DNA of 33,692 nucleotides from Merdiplasma sp905207905 (GCA_902475025.1 CABRXX010000025.1:1-33692), one strand, 5' to 3'. Positions 24,191-32,758 are shown, counted from the first letter of the stretch. A program made the numbers and translations. The notes: generated from the letters alone by a model not told the origin.

Positions 24191-24285
24191 TGTATTATCC
24201 CCTGTAAACTGATGCTACACTGATGCTATATAAAACAAAAGAATTTTTGAGATCAGAAAAATCACGATCAGAAAGGAGATCTGTC

Positions 24286-25380
24286 ATGGCTGGTTCATCA
24301 TTTGGAACCTTATTTCGCGTCACCACCTGGGGGGAATCTCACGGAAAGGCTGTGGGTGCTGTGGTTGACGGCTGCCCCGCAGGGCTTCCCCTGACAGAGG
24401 CGGATATACAAAGCTTTTTAAATCGAAGAAAACCGGGACAAAATCAATATACCACTGCCCGAAAAGAAAGTGACTCCGTAGAGATCCTGTCCGGTACCTT
24501 CCAGGGAAAAACCACTGGAACTCCCATCTCCATGGTGGTGCATAACCAGGATCAGCGCTCAAAAGATTACGGAAATCTGGCTGTCTGCTACCGCCCCGGA
24601 CATGCAGACTTTACTTTTGACCAGAAATATGGCTTTCGTGACTACCGGGGCGGCGGCCGCTCCTCCGGTCGCGAAACCATCGGCCGTGTAGCGGCCGGAG
24701 CTATCGCCTCCAAAGTATTGGGGCAGTTAAACATTTCTCTCACTGCTTACACAAAAGCCATCGGCCCCATCAGCTGCGCACCGGAACGGATGGATCCTGA
24801 CCGGATTCGGAGAAGTCCGCTGTTTATGCCGGATGAACAGGCCGAAGGGCTGGCTCTGGCCTATTTGGATGAATGCAAAGCCCATCAGACTTCCTCCGGA
24901 GGCGTGGTAGAATGCCTTATAAAAAACGTCCCTGCCGGTATTGGCGAACCCGTGTTTGACAAACTGGATGCCTGCCTGAGCAAGGCTCTGTTCTCCATCG
25001 GAGCTGTCAAAGGCGTGGAAATTGGAGACGGTTTCCTTGCCGCTCAGTCCATGGGACACGAAAACAACGACCAGTTTGGTCTGATAGACGGGACGGTGCA
25101 AAAGCTCACCAACCATGCTGGAGGCATCTTAGGAGGCATGAGTGATGGCAGCCACATCACCATCCGGGCAGCTTTCAAACCCACTCCCTCCATCGCCCAG
25201 CCTCAGACTGCCCTGTTCCAGGACGGACACTGTGAAGAAATTGTGATCCATGGCCGCCATGATCCCATTATTGTGCCCAGAGCAGTGGTGGTGGTAGAAA
25301 GTATGACTGCCATTACGCTGCTGGATCTTCTCCTCCAGAACATGGGATCCACCATGGATAAGCTGAAAAAAATCTATTAA
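24286..25380 (+). CDS. aroC: Chorismate synthase AroC
   Basis: This catalyses the final shikimate-pathway step, 5-enolpyruvylshikimate-3-phosphate to chorismate, with reduced FMN. Conserved segments in the 364-residue protein are MAGSSFGTLFRVTTWGESHG at the start, GCPAGLPL, RRKPGQNQYTTARKE, GTTPI-like KTTGTPISMVV, RPGHADFTFDQKYGFRDYRG, GGRSSGRETIGRVAAGAIA, THAGG-like NHAGGILGGMSDG and RAAFKPTPSI. ATG 24286 is chosen because AGAAAGGAG precedes it; the frame extends 21 codons upstream without a good site. It stands alone, not with other aro genes, behind a long repeat-containing leader. Confidence 0.95.
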   Translation: MAGSSFGTLFRVTTWGESHGKAVGAVVDGCPAGLPLTEADIQSFLNRRKPGQNQYTTARKESDSVEILSGTFQGKTTGTPISMVVHNQDQRSKDYGNLAVCYRPGHADFTFDQKYGFRDYRGGGRSSGRETIGRVAAGAIASKVLGQLNISLTAYTKAIGPISCAPERMDPDRIRRSPLFMPDEQAEGLALAYLDECKAHQTSSGGVVECLIKNVPAGIGEPVFDKLDACLSKALFSIGAVKGVEIGDGFLAAQSMGHENNDQFGLIDGTVQKLTNHAGGILGGMSDGSHITIRAAFKPTPSIAQPQTALFQDGHCEEIVIHGRHDPIIVPRAVVVVESMTAITLLDLLLQNMGSTMDKLKKIY

Positions 25381-25387
25381 TTAAAAA

Positions 25388-25470
25388 GGCTGCTGCAAAG
25401 TAAAATGACCGGATCTTTACCATGTTTTCTGTCGATCCGAAATCTTCTTTCTTTGCAGCAGCCCTTTTTT
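25388..25470. terminator. Bidirectional terminator between aroC and the lactonase gene
   Basis: Stem GGCTGCTGCAAAG (25388-25400) pairs perfectly with CTTTGCAGCAGCC (25451-25463), followed by CTTTTTT on the plus strand and TTTTTAA on the minus strand. The 50-nt loop contains a further pair (CGGATC/GATCCG). It serves convergent genes. Confidence 0.85.
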
Positions 25471-25548
25471 CAGACCTGCCAATATCTATCCCATGTCCTG
25501 CTTCCTGGCTGATCCTTTCCAAACCAATAGCAGGATTCCTCTGTTATC

Positions 25549-26604
25549 TTATTCTTCCGCCTCAGAAATCAGAATGCAGTTTGGAGTTTCCACCTTTAAC
25601 TGCTTTCCTTTCATGACAATGGTTCCTTTCTCATAATCCACTGTGAAAAACCGCATATAGTTGGATTCATGACACAGCACAATCAGGGTTTTCTCATCCG
25701 GCAGCACATCAATATCCTTGGGATAACCGCCGCTGATGGGCAATATACAGATCTTTCTCAAAAGCCCGGTCTCCTGATTGATTTCAAAAATCCCTACCGT
25801 ATTCTCTCCTGCACTGGAACAGTAAAGATACCTGCCGCTGGGAGAAATCTTTAAGGCACAGCAGGCGCTGCTCACCTCATGCTCGTCCATCAAACTTTTC
25901 ACTTCCTGAAGAAGTTCGAACTCCGGAGATTTCCCGCTTCCATCGTAGGAATACACCCGTATCTTGTTGGTCAGCTCACAGTTAATGTAAGCAAAGCGTC
26001 CGTCCTTGCTGAAGCACATAAGCCTGGGGCCGGACTCCAGCTCACAGCGGAGAATATCATACAGTTTTAATTTACCTGTAGTGGGATGCACTTTATAGAT
26101 TTTCACCTGATCCACCCCATTGTCTACTGCACACAAATACTTTCCATCCGGTGTGGGAATGACGCAGCTTACATGGGGTCTGAAATTCCGCTCCGCCACG
26201 CTGCCAAGACCCTTATGGAAAATCCCATCCATCACGCTGCCCAGCCGGCCGTTCCGATGGGTGTGCACCACGGTCACCTTTCCGTCATGATAACCGCCCA
26301 CAAAAAGGAACTTTCCAGAAGCGTCCGTAGAAAGGTAGCAACCTCTCATCCCGTCGATACCCACCTTATTGATGGGAGTCAAATCCCCATTTGGTTCGAT
26401 CTTCAGTACCTCCACCCCTTCATCAGCGATGGAGTACAGATAACGGCCATTGCAGGATTTCGTAAGGTAGGAAGCGTTGTGTACCGGAACCACATTCCGT
26501 TCCGTCAGCGTTCCATTTTCCATATCAATATCATATACATGTATTCCAATACTGCTGCCATGGGTATAAGTCCCAACATAAGCCACATATTTCTTCTTAT
26601 CCAT
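25549..26604 (-). CDS. Lactonase family beta-propeller protein (6-phosphogluconolactonase/YbhE type)
   Basis: This 351-residue protein is built of WD-like beta-propeller repeats typical of the lactonase_7 family: VAYVGTYTHGSSIGIHVYDI at the start, later LFVGGYHDGKVTVV, KYLCAVDNGVDQVKIYKV, RFAYINCELTNKIRVYSY, YLYCSSAGENTVGIFEI and PKDIDVLPDEKTLIVL. Relatives hydrolyse 6-phosphogluconolactone or cleave other lactones; no pentose-phosphate gene is nearby, so the substrate is open. The AGGAGG ribosome site is clear. Length is normal. Confidence 0.82.
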   Translation of the reverse strand: MDKKKYVAYVGTYTHGSSIGIHVYDIDMENGTLTERNVVPVHNASYLTKSCNGRYLYSIADEGVEVLKIEPNGDLTPINKVGIDGMRGCYLSTDASGKFLFVGGYHDGKVTVVHTHRNGRLGSVMDGIFHKGLGSVAERNFRPHVSCVIPTPDGKYLCAVDNGVDQVKIYKVHPTTGKLKLYDILRCELESGPRLMCFSKDGRFAYINCELTNKIRVYSYDGSGKSPEFELLQEVKSLMDEHEVSSACCALKISPSGRYLYCSSAGENTVGIFEINQETGLLRKICILPISGGYPKDIDVLPDEKTLIVLCHESNYMRFFTVDYEKGTIVMKGKQLKVETPNCILISEAEE

Positions 26605-26717
26605 CTTGGAATTCCTCCTGTGATCGTGAATATTAATCGCCCTCCACGGACCGTTTTCCTCTTCCCTTTCCCATCGTTTTAAGGTATGATTACAGAAAAA
26701 CCGGGAAAGGAAAAAAC

Positions 26718-27725
26718 ATGAAACGAAGCTTACAATATCTCATTGCCCAGGGAGACGCCTTACAGACTGTTGGAGATTTTTTGCGAAAAAAGGGATACTC
26801 CCATCATCTCCTGGCCCTTTTGAAGCGTTCCCCCTCCGGCCTTGTTCTAAACAGCCTTCCGGTGCCTGCAGGCAAAATTCTAAACAGCGGCGACTGTCTT
26901 TTGGTCACTCTGCCTGAGGAAGAACCCTCCCAGAACATCACTCCTGCTTTTGTAGATTTCTCTGTAGTTTACGAAGATGAGGATCTTCTGGTAATCAACA
27001 AGCCGGCCGATACGCCCATCCATCCCTCCATAAATAACCGTGAACACACTCTGGCCAACGGCGTTCTCTGGTATTATCAGCAAAAAAATCTGCCTTTGGT
27101 ATTTCGCTGTATCAGCCGCCTGGATCGGGACACCAGCGGTCTCCTTGTAGTGGCAAAAAATATGCTCAGCGCCTCCATCCTTACCTCCGTCATGAAACAG
27201 CACACACTGGCATTCAATGCCCAAACTTCCCTATCCCTGGGCAGCGCCTCCCACCAAACCTCGATCCCGCCCGCTTGGGAAGAAAACTTCCTGCCCAAGC
27301 TGCCTGGAAAGCCCATCCTGCGCACCTATCTGGCCATTGTGGAAGGCCGTGTCCCCCGCCCCGGCATCGTCAACGCCCCCATTGCAAGGCGGGAGGGATC
27401 TGTGCTTGAACGCTGCGTAGATTTTGAGAAGGGAGAACCTGCGCTCACCCACTATGCGCCCGTAGCCTTTCGTCCGGACCTGAATCTTACCCTTCTCTCT
27501 CTTCGCCTTGAAACAGGACGAACCCATCAGATTCGAGTCCACATGAAGCATTTGGGGCATCCTATCATCGGAGATTTTCTCTATCATCCGGACAGGCGTC
27601 ATATCTCCCGCCAGGCTCTCCACTCCTGGCAGCTGTCCTTCTCTCATCCCATCACCGGGAAACCACTGCAGTTCCAGGCTCCCCTGCCAGAAGATATGGC
27701 CGCCCTGTTTCCCCATCTCCCGTAA
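26718..27725 (+). CDS. RluA-family pseudouridine synthase
   Basis: This enzyme converts uridine to pseudouridine in rRNA or tRNA. The catalytic aspartate is D136 in ISRLDRDTSGLLVVAKN. An S4-like N-terminal region (QTVGDFLRKKGYSHHLLALL), VYEDEDLLVINKPADTPIHPS, LRTYLAIVEG, GRTHQIRVHMKHLGHPIIGD and a final HSWQLSFSHPITG complete the family pattern. At 335 residues it is longer than usual because of about 37 extra residues (about 162-199, Ser/Pro-rich) before LRTYLAIVEG. The AAAGGAAAAAAC site precedes the ATG. The target RNA cannot be told. Confidence 0.88.
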   Translation: MKRSLQYLIAQGDALQTVGDFLRKKGYSHHLLALLKRSPSGLVLNSLPVPAGKILNSGDCLLVTLPEEEPSQNITPAFVDFSVVYEDEDLLVINKPADTPIHPSINNREHTLANGVLWYYQQKNLPLVFRCISRLDRDTSGLLVVAKNMLSASILTSVMKQHTLAFNAQTSLSLGSASHQTSIPPAWEENFLPKLPGKPILRTYLAIVEGRVPRPGIVNAPIARREGSVLERCVDFEKGEPALTHYAPVAFRPDLNLTLLSLRLETGRTHQIRVHMKHLGHPIIGDFLYHPDRRHISRQALHSWQLSFSHPITGKPLQFQAPLPEDMAALFPHLP

Positions 27726-27760
27726 AAGAGCTGCCCTGGCCGCCCTTTTACGGAAGTTTT
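27720..27760 (+). terminator. Terminator overlapping the RluA-type stop codon
   Basis: CCGTAAAAG (27720-27728, including the TAA stop) pairs with CTTTTACGG (27745-27753), followed by AAGTTTTC. The stem is short but perfect. Confidence 0.55.
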
Positions 27761-27841
27761 CGCCACAGTCATTGGCTCACCTGGCAAATTTTACAGGATT
27801 AACCGACAACCCATTTTTTGAGCTGCAATCCCTGCGGTTCC

Positions 27842-28846
27842 TTAACGGATCCGTTCCGGAAAACCAATCTTTTTCTGTACCTTGCGCAGTGTCTTGTTTG
27901 CTGTGTAGGCCGCCCGCTCTGCATTGGCCTTAATGATACTGTCAATGTAAGCCTTGTCCTTTTCCAGCTCTTTGCATCTGGTCTGAAGCGGCTCCAGCAC
28001 GCCAACCACCGCATCTCCAACAGCTTCCTTTAACTGGCCATAACCACAGCCCTCAAATTCTTTCACAGCCTCATCCGGTGTCTTTCCAGTGCAGGCACAG
28101 TAAATATCCAGAAGATTCTTCACGCCCGGCTGTTCCTCCCGATAAAGGATCACGCCTTCAGAATCGGTCACTGCCCGCTTGCATTTTCTGCGAATCGTAT
28201 CCGGATCATCCATCAAATAGATACTAGCATTGGGATTCTCATCAGATTTGCTCATTTTCCTGCTAGGATCCTGAAGACTCATAATCTTCGCTCCCACCTT
28301 GCCCACATAGGCCTCTGGGATAGTAAACACCTCTCCATAGACTCCATTGAACCTCTGGGCAATATCCCTGGTAATCTCCAGATGCTGCATCTGGTCAATG
28401 CCCACAGGAACCACATCTGCCTGATACAGCAGAATATCCGCCGCCATCAGAACCGGATAAGTGAACAGGCCGGCATTGATGTTGTCCGCATGCTTTGCCG
28501 CTTTATCCTTAAACTGAGTCATACGGTTTAACTCTCCCATATAGGTAAAACAATTTAAGATCCAGGCCAATTCAGCATGACCGGACACATGGGACTGATA
28601 ATAGATGCAGTTTTTTACCGGATCAATCCCTGCTGCAATATAAAGAGTCAGCAAAGCTCTGGCCCGTTTGCGCAGCACCGCCGGATCCTGACGCACAGTG
28701 ATGGAATGCATATCCACCACGCTGTAATAGCACTCATACTCATCAGAGAGAGTCACCCAGTTTTTCAGCGCCCCCAAATAATTTCCCAGGGTAAGATTCC
28801 CCGTAGCCTGCATTCCGCTGAACAGCACTTTATTTCCGTTAATCAT
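27842..28846 (-). CDS. trpS: Tryptophanyl-tRNA synthetase
   Basis: This class I synthetase charges tRNA-Trp. The HIGH-like motif is TGNLTLGNYLGAL (about residues 15-27) and KMSKSDENPN is the KMSKS motif. QFKDKAAKHADNINAGLFTY and YQADVVPVGIDQMQHLEITR are family-specific. The 334 residues equal the usual length. It sits last in a unit with the DUF5662 gene (27 bp upstream) and the broken GH13 gene. No T-box leader is visible before it. Confidence 0.95.
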   Translation of the reverse strand: MINGNKVLFSGMQATGNLTLGNYLGALKNWVTLSDEYECYYSVVDMHSITVRQDPAVLRKRARALLTLYIAAGIDPVKNCIYYQSHVSGHAELAWILNCFTYMGELNRMTQFKDKAAKHADNINAGLFTYPVLMAADILLYQADVVPVGIDQMQHLEITRDIAQRFNGVYGEVFTIPEAYVGKVGAKIMSLQDPSRKMSKSDENPNASIYLMDDPDTIRRKCKRAVTDSEGVILYREEQPGVKNLLDIYCACTGKTPDEAVKEFEGCGYGQLKEAVGDAVVGVLEPLQTRCKELEKDKAYIDSIIKANAERAAYTANKTLRKVQKKIGFPERIR

Positions 28847-28873
28847 TTCCTCATTCCTCCAAAATCCTATATT

Positions 28874-29584
28874 TTACATGGGATATCCCTTTAGATAATA
28901 CTGCCTCACAAAACGAAACAACGCCTGCTCCCCCTCTTTATCCAGAATCCGCAGCATCCGTTCCAGCTCCCGGGCTGTCTGGGGATGCATCAAACGATGC
29001 CCCCGCCCCCTCTGATAATACTTCAAAGGTTCATGGCGATTATACTTTTCCTTCAAATAAATCTTCGAGGCTGCTATGCGGTCCATCAGCATCTCCGCCA
29101 CATATTTTCTTGGCATCTGCACTGCCTGCATAGGCGGTTCCCCCTGCACCGGCTTCAGAGAATAATCCGTCCAGAATTCAAAATGATGGCGGTTCCTCCC
29201 CTTGTGGTGCATCCAGGCATAAGAATACCCTTTATTCTCCCGCTCTCCGTTATTAGGACTGCGCGTTCCATTCTGGTAATAGCGGCATCCTGGCACAAAC
29301 TCCGCCAAACTATACTTGGACATATCATGCATGATGCCCTGATAATAAAGTCCAATGGCAAAACAGTGCTTCATCACCAGCAGCTTGTGTTCCGTAACCG
29401 TGCGAAAGTGTCCGGCCACCTTCTCCGGCGTAATCTGGCTCTCCCAAACCGACTCCCCGACTGCATCTTTGCAGCGGCTCCCGGCGCGCTTCCCACAGCC
29501 TTTCCAGACAAACGCTGCGCTTCTATCCATTCTTCTCTGAGCCGGACTTCTGTCAGTCATCTTTCCATATACTGCTTCACTCAT
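28874..29584 (-). CDS. DUF5662 family protein
   Basis: The C-terminal ~190 residues match the DUF5662 family: HFRTVTEHKLLVMKHCFAIG, YYQGIMHDMSKYSLAEFVPG, NNGERENKGYSYAWMHHKGR, HFEFW and YVAEMLMDRIAASKIYLK. The conserved His/Asp pairs (HDMSKY, HHKGRNRHHFE) suggest a metal-dependent HD-like fold, but no activity is established. The N-terminal ~50 residues are basic and low in similarity. The start ATG overlaps the GH13 stop codon (ATGA), so the two are coupled; a later start closer to the conserved part cannot be excluded. Confidence 0.75.
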   Translation of the reverse strand: MSEAVYGKMTDRSPAQRRMDRSAAFVWKGCGKRAGSRCKDAVGESVWESQITPEKVAGHFRTVTEHKLLVMKHCFAIGLYYQGIMHDMSKYSLAEFVPGCRYYQNGTRSPNNGERENKGYSYAWMHHKGRNRHHFEFWTDYSLKPVQGEPPMQAVQMPRKYVAEMLMDRIAASKIYLKEKYNRHEPLKYYQRGRGHRLMHPQTARELERMLRILDKEGEQALFRFVRQYYLKGYPM

Positions 29585-31406
29585 TTATTCTCACCACTCA
29601 CCTTTTCCATTTCTTTGCTGCCAATTAAAATCTGAACACAACGGGGAGGCATTCGGAAAAACTTTGCCTGCGCCTCCAAAGTTTTTGGCAGTGACCCATC
29701 TTTCTCGTCTCTGTCCGCTGTATCCAAAACTATCTTCCAGCCCATTCCCTCCGGAAGGAAAGGCAGAGCCATCTCCTTAGGCTCCCAGTGGAAATTGTAG
29801 GCAATGTAGATAAATTCTTCTTCTCCTGCATACAGGCCGCAGTATAACAGCCCCACATGGCGGCTGGAATATTCAAAATCTCCATACCAGGCCCTGGTTC
29901 CATGGCAGGAAAAATCCGGGTATCCCAAAGACCGAAGATCCGATCCGGCCAATTCCTGATCCATATGCAGGATCCTGTGAGCCTTTCGGAAAGCAACCAA
30001 TCCACCCATGTCAATTCACTGTCATGACAGTAGGGATTATTATTCCCCTCCTGGGAATTTCCAAATTCATCTCCAGCTAACAGCATAGGCGTTCCCTGAG
30101 ACAGCAGCACCATGGCAAAAGCATTTTTCATCTGCTGCATCCGCAGTCGGGCAATCTTTTTCTTTCTGGAGGGTCCTTCAACGCCGCAGTTCCAGCTGTA
30201 ATTGCACTCGGAACCGTCCCTTCCCTGCTCTCCATTCGTCTCATTATACTTCCTGTCATAGGAAACCAGATCCATCAGCGTAAAGCCGTCATGCCCGGTA
30301 ATGTAATTGATCACGCCGCTGTTCTTAGGATTGTGGCGAACCCGGCTCACAAACTGCTCCAGCTGATTTTCGTCCCCTTTCAGAAGCCGTCTGGCAGTTA
30401 CCTGAAAGTTCTCATTGCACTCCGCCAGAAATTTCTCCGGAAAGCCGGTCTCCATACCATAAATCTGCTCAGCAGGAAAATACCAGGAGATCAGCTTCAC
30501 CCCCGTAAGAAACGGGCTTCTTGCCACTGTATTAGCCGCCTCCTGGTTCATAAACAGCCTAAAACCGTCCACATGATATTCCCGTACCCACCAGGCCAGA
30601 CAGTCGCACACCATGGAGACATCCACAGGATCCGGAAAACAAAATTCCATGGCCACTTCCATACCATTTTCATGGAACGCTTTTACCATAGACTTAAACT
30701 CCAAGTCCGGAAATTTCCCCGCACAGTACGCGCTCTTTGGCGCGTAATAGCAGCAATCCCCGGTAAATCCCCAGTAATTTAATTTCCACTCCTGCCGGCT
30801 CTCCGCTCCGATAGCAGAGTACTTCATAGCCTCCTGAAACTCATAAGCCGGAAGCAGAAGAACCTGATTGATTCCCAAATCCTTTAAATAGGGTATCTTT
30901 TCCTGAAGCCCCAAAAAAGTCCCTTTATGGCGCACCCTGGAATTTTTCTGCTTCGTAAAGCCCCTGACATGAAGCTGATATAGAATCAGATCCTGATAGG
31001 GAAGCGCCGGAAACTGATCCCCTCCCCAATCAAAGGACTTTGTTAAAAATCCGCATCTTGTCTGGTGTTCTTCTCCTGGCGTCAGATTGCCAAAATCTTC
31101 TGTCCCGCTCACTAATCTGGCGGCTGGATCCTTTTTAATCTGATTCCCAATACGAAAATTATATTCATACCCATCCGGTGTCAGCCCCAAAACTTTCAGG
31201 CTTCTCACCATCCCTGTCACACTTTCCCCGGGAAAGGGGATCTCCTGTACCGGCTCCTGACACCCCTTTGGATACAGAATCAAGCTGGCACGCTCTCCCC
31301 GGGGTACTACAGCGGAGAAGGTAATCCCATCCTGTTCGATCTGGGCGCCCAAGGTTCTGCCTGCGCCCTCCGCAGCCGAAAACTGTTTGCATCTCTTATC
31401 TGTCAT
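29581..31406 (-). pseudogene. GH13 glycogen-debranching-like protein with degenerate active site, broken by internal deletion
   Basis: The first frame (31406 to about 30000) is GlgX/isoamylase-like: CBM48-type N terminus, YQLHVRGFTKQ, YNETNGEQGRDGSECNYSWN, GTPMLLAGDEFGNSQEGNNN and HDSELTWVDW. At 29995-30005 the frame breaks and GLVAFRKAHRILHMDQEL resumes in another frame, ending at 29581. About 16 residues are absent and the offset shows a 3n+1 loss; GGATTGG could have been shared by both ends. Even before the break the catalytic nucleophile is absent: HVDGFRLF has Phe (residue 285) where GH13 enzymes have Asp, and the region I DVVxNH motif is missing. It may have had a non-catalytic role. 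The DUF5662 start overlaps its stop. Confidence 0.82.
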
Positions 31407-31444
31407 TGATTACTTCCCTCCCTCATTCCATTTTCCAGGTACAC

Positions 31445-31461
31445 TTATGATCTGATCATAA
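31445..31461. repeat. Perfect 17-bp palindrome
   Basis: TTATGATC-T-GATCATAA, 39 bp before the GH13 start on the minus strand, next to the tandem repeat after xthA. It could be an operator; no regulator gene is nearby. Confidence 0.5.
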
Positions 31462-31531
31462 ATTGATCTCTCAGCACCGTGTAACCGAATCACAAATCAC
31501 TCTCTCGGCACCGCGCAGCCGGATCACAAAT
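31452..31531 (-). repeat. 34-bp tandem repeat starting at the xthA stop codon
   Basis: On the minus strand two 34-bp units (31531-31498 and 31497-31464), about 76% alike, each start ATTTGTGAT and contain GGTGC(C/T)GAGAGA; a third partial unit follows (ATTTATGATCAG). The first unit includes the last codons and stop of xthA. Confidence 0.65.
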
Positions 31532-32279
31532 CGATCTCAAGCTCCACCGGACAGTGATCAGAGCCAAAAACTTCCGTATGGATCCCGGCTCCTTTCAGTC
31601 GATCCTTCAGGCACTCTGAGACACAGAAATAGTCGATTCTCCATCCTGCATTTTTCTCTCTGGCCCGAAAGCGGTAAGACCACCAGCTGTAAACCCCTTC
31701 CTGATCCGGATAAAAATAGCGGTACGTATCAATAAATCCGGCATCCAGCATCGCTGTACATTTTGACCGTTCCTCATCTGTAAACCCTGCATTCTTTCGG
31801 TTTGTCTTAGGGTTCTTTAAATCAATCTCCTCATGAGCCACATTCAGGTCACCACAAAACACCACCGGCTTTTTCTCTTCCAATCCCTTAAGGTAGGACA
31901 AAAAATCATCCTCCCACTTCATCCGATAGTCAAGTCTTGCCAGCTCGCTCTGGGAATTGGGAGTATACACCGTCACCAGATAAAAATCTCGATACTCCAG
32001 CGTAATAACGCGCCCCTCCTGGTCATGTTCCTCCATCCCGATCCCATAAGATACGGACAGGGGATGACGCTTCGTAAAAACTGCTGTTCCGGAATACCCC
32101 TTCTTTACCGCATAATTCCAATACTGCTCATATCCCGGTGTCTGCAAATCCAACTGTCCGGCTTGAAGCTTACTCTCCTGGATACAGAAAATATCCGCAT
32201 CCGCCTCATTCATAAAATCCAGAAACCCCTTCTGCAGGCACGCTCTGATGCCATTCACATTCCAGGAAATTAATTTCAT
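31524..32279 (-). CDS. xthA: Exodeoxyribonuclease III
   Basis: This is an AP endonuclease/3'-exonuclease of base-excision repair. The 251-residue protein has all family motifs: MKLISWNVNGIRA at the start, FCIQESK (metal-binding Glu), TVYTPNSQ, FCGDLNVAHEEIDL (catalytic Asp/Asn), GFTDEER, YSWWSYRFRAREKNAGWRID and GSDHCPVELEI (catalytic His). Length is normal. The gene has its own upstream AT-rich region with a weak TATACT on the minus strand near 32330. Confidence 0.95.
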   Translation of the reverse strand: MKLISWNVNGIRACLQKGFLDFMNEADADIFCIQESKLQAGQLDLQTPGYEQYWNYAVKKGYSGTAVFTKRHPLSVSYGIGMEEHDQEGRVITLEYRDFYLVTVYTPNSQSELARLDYRMKWEDDFLSYLKGLEEKKPVVFCGDLNVAHEEIDLKNPKTNRKNAGFTDEERSKCTAMLDAGFIDTYRYFYPDQEGVYSWWSYRFRAREKNAGWRIDYFCVSECLKDRLKGAGIHTEVFGSDHCPVELEIDL

Positions 32280-32443
32280 AATCCGTTCTCCTCATTCATC
32301 ACTCTTAAAAATCCAATATGAATAAAGTATATCATTTTTCATCGGATTTTCCTACCCTAACTTTTGGAAACTTTCCAGGGTCTAACCATTATGCTTAACC
32401 AACAGAAAATAAAACATACCTTATGGGTATATGGGTAATATGT

Positions 32444-32650
32444 ATGGAAAAAGAAAACAGGAAAATGCCATTGCCACAAGAAGATGTCATGAAAATTTTG
32501 GTCTCTTGTTATGAAAAATATTTGCATGAAATTCCTAAAGTACGTTCAAACGCAGAGGACATGGCTGAGGAATATTACGGAAATAGAAACCTTCATAAAA
32601 GAAATGTAATAATGTCATTTGCAACTGTCATTTTGATTTCAGCCATCTGA
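32444..32650 (+). CDS. Short ORF, possible remnant of an EcsC-like protein (68 aa)
   Basis: The ORF reads MEKENRKMPLPQEDVMKILV, then SCYEKYLHEIPKVRSNAEDM and AEEYYGN, and ends FATVILISAI at 32650. The CYEK...IP...AEDMAEEY pattern recalls the N terminus of EcsC-family proteins of Clostridia, from memory only; the rest of that family is absent, so this looks truncated. No clear ribosome site precedes the ATG. It lies in AT-rich accessory DNA, convergent to toxN. Confidence 0.3.
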   Translation: MEKENRKMPLPQEDVMKILVSCYEKYLHEIPKVRSNAEDMAEEYYGNRNLHKRNVIMSFATVILISAI

Positions 32651-32676
32651 ATTTTCCTCTCTTTTAAAAGAAAAAA

Positions 32677-32730
32677 GTTAGACACATCATGGGCATTTTG
32701 CTCAAAATAATGTGTCTAACTCTATTTTTT
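32677..32730. terminator. Bidirectional terminator between the short ORF and toxN
   Basis: GTTAGACACAT (32677-32687) pairs perfectly with ATGTGTCTAAC (32710-32720); CTATTTTTT follows on the plus strand and CTTTTTT on the minus strand. An outer pair CTGAATTT/AAATTCAG (32647-32654 and 32733-32740) extends the symmetry. Confidence 0.75.
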
Positions 32731-32758
32731 AGAAATTCAGTTGTCTAAACCTTAGAAC

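Larger units (their letters stand above)
23929..24229. repeat. ~300-bp inverted-symmetric composite element with two internal hairpins
   Basis: Outer arms are 23929-23967 and 24191-24229. Each outermost end carries two tandem copies of an 11-mer (TAGCATCCGTG on the left, complement of TAGCATCAGTG on the right). The next 16 bp also pair between arms (13 of 16). Inside are two 108-bp hairpins in opposite orientation separated by 7 bp. All pairs share the centre 24079. It has no credible ORF. As DNA it has the look of a miniature inverted-repeat element; as RNA it would fold into a long stem carrying two stem-loops. I do not recognise a named family. Confidence 0.75.

Noticed and set aside
28847..28873. 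T-box leader for trpS
   Set aside because: Only 27 bp separate it from the upstream gene and no T-box sequence is seen.
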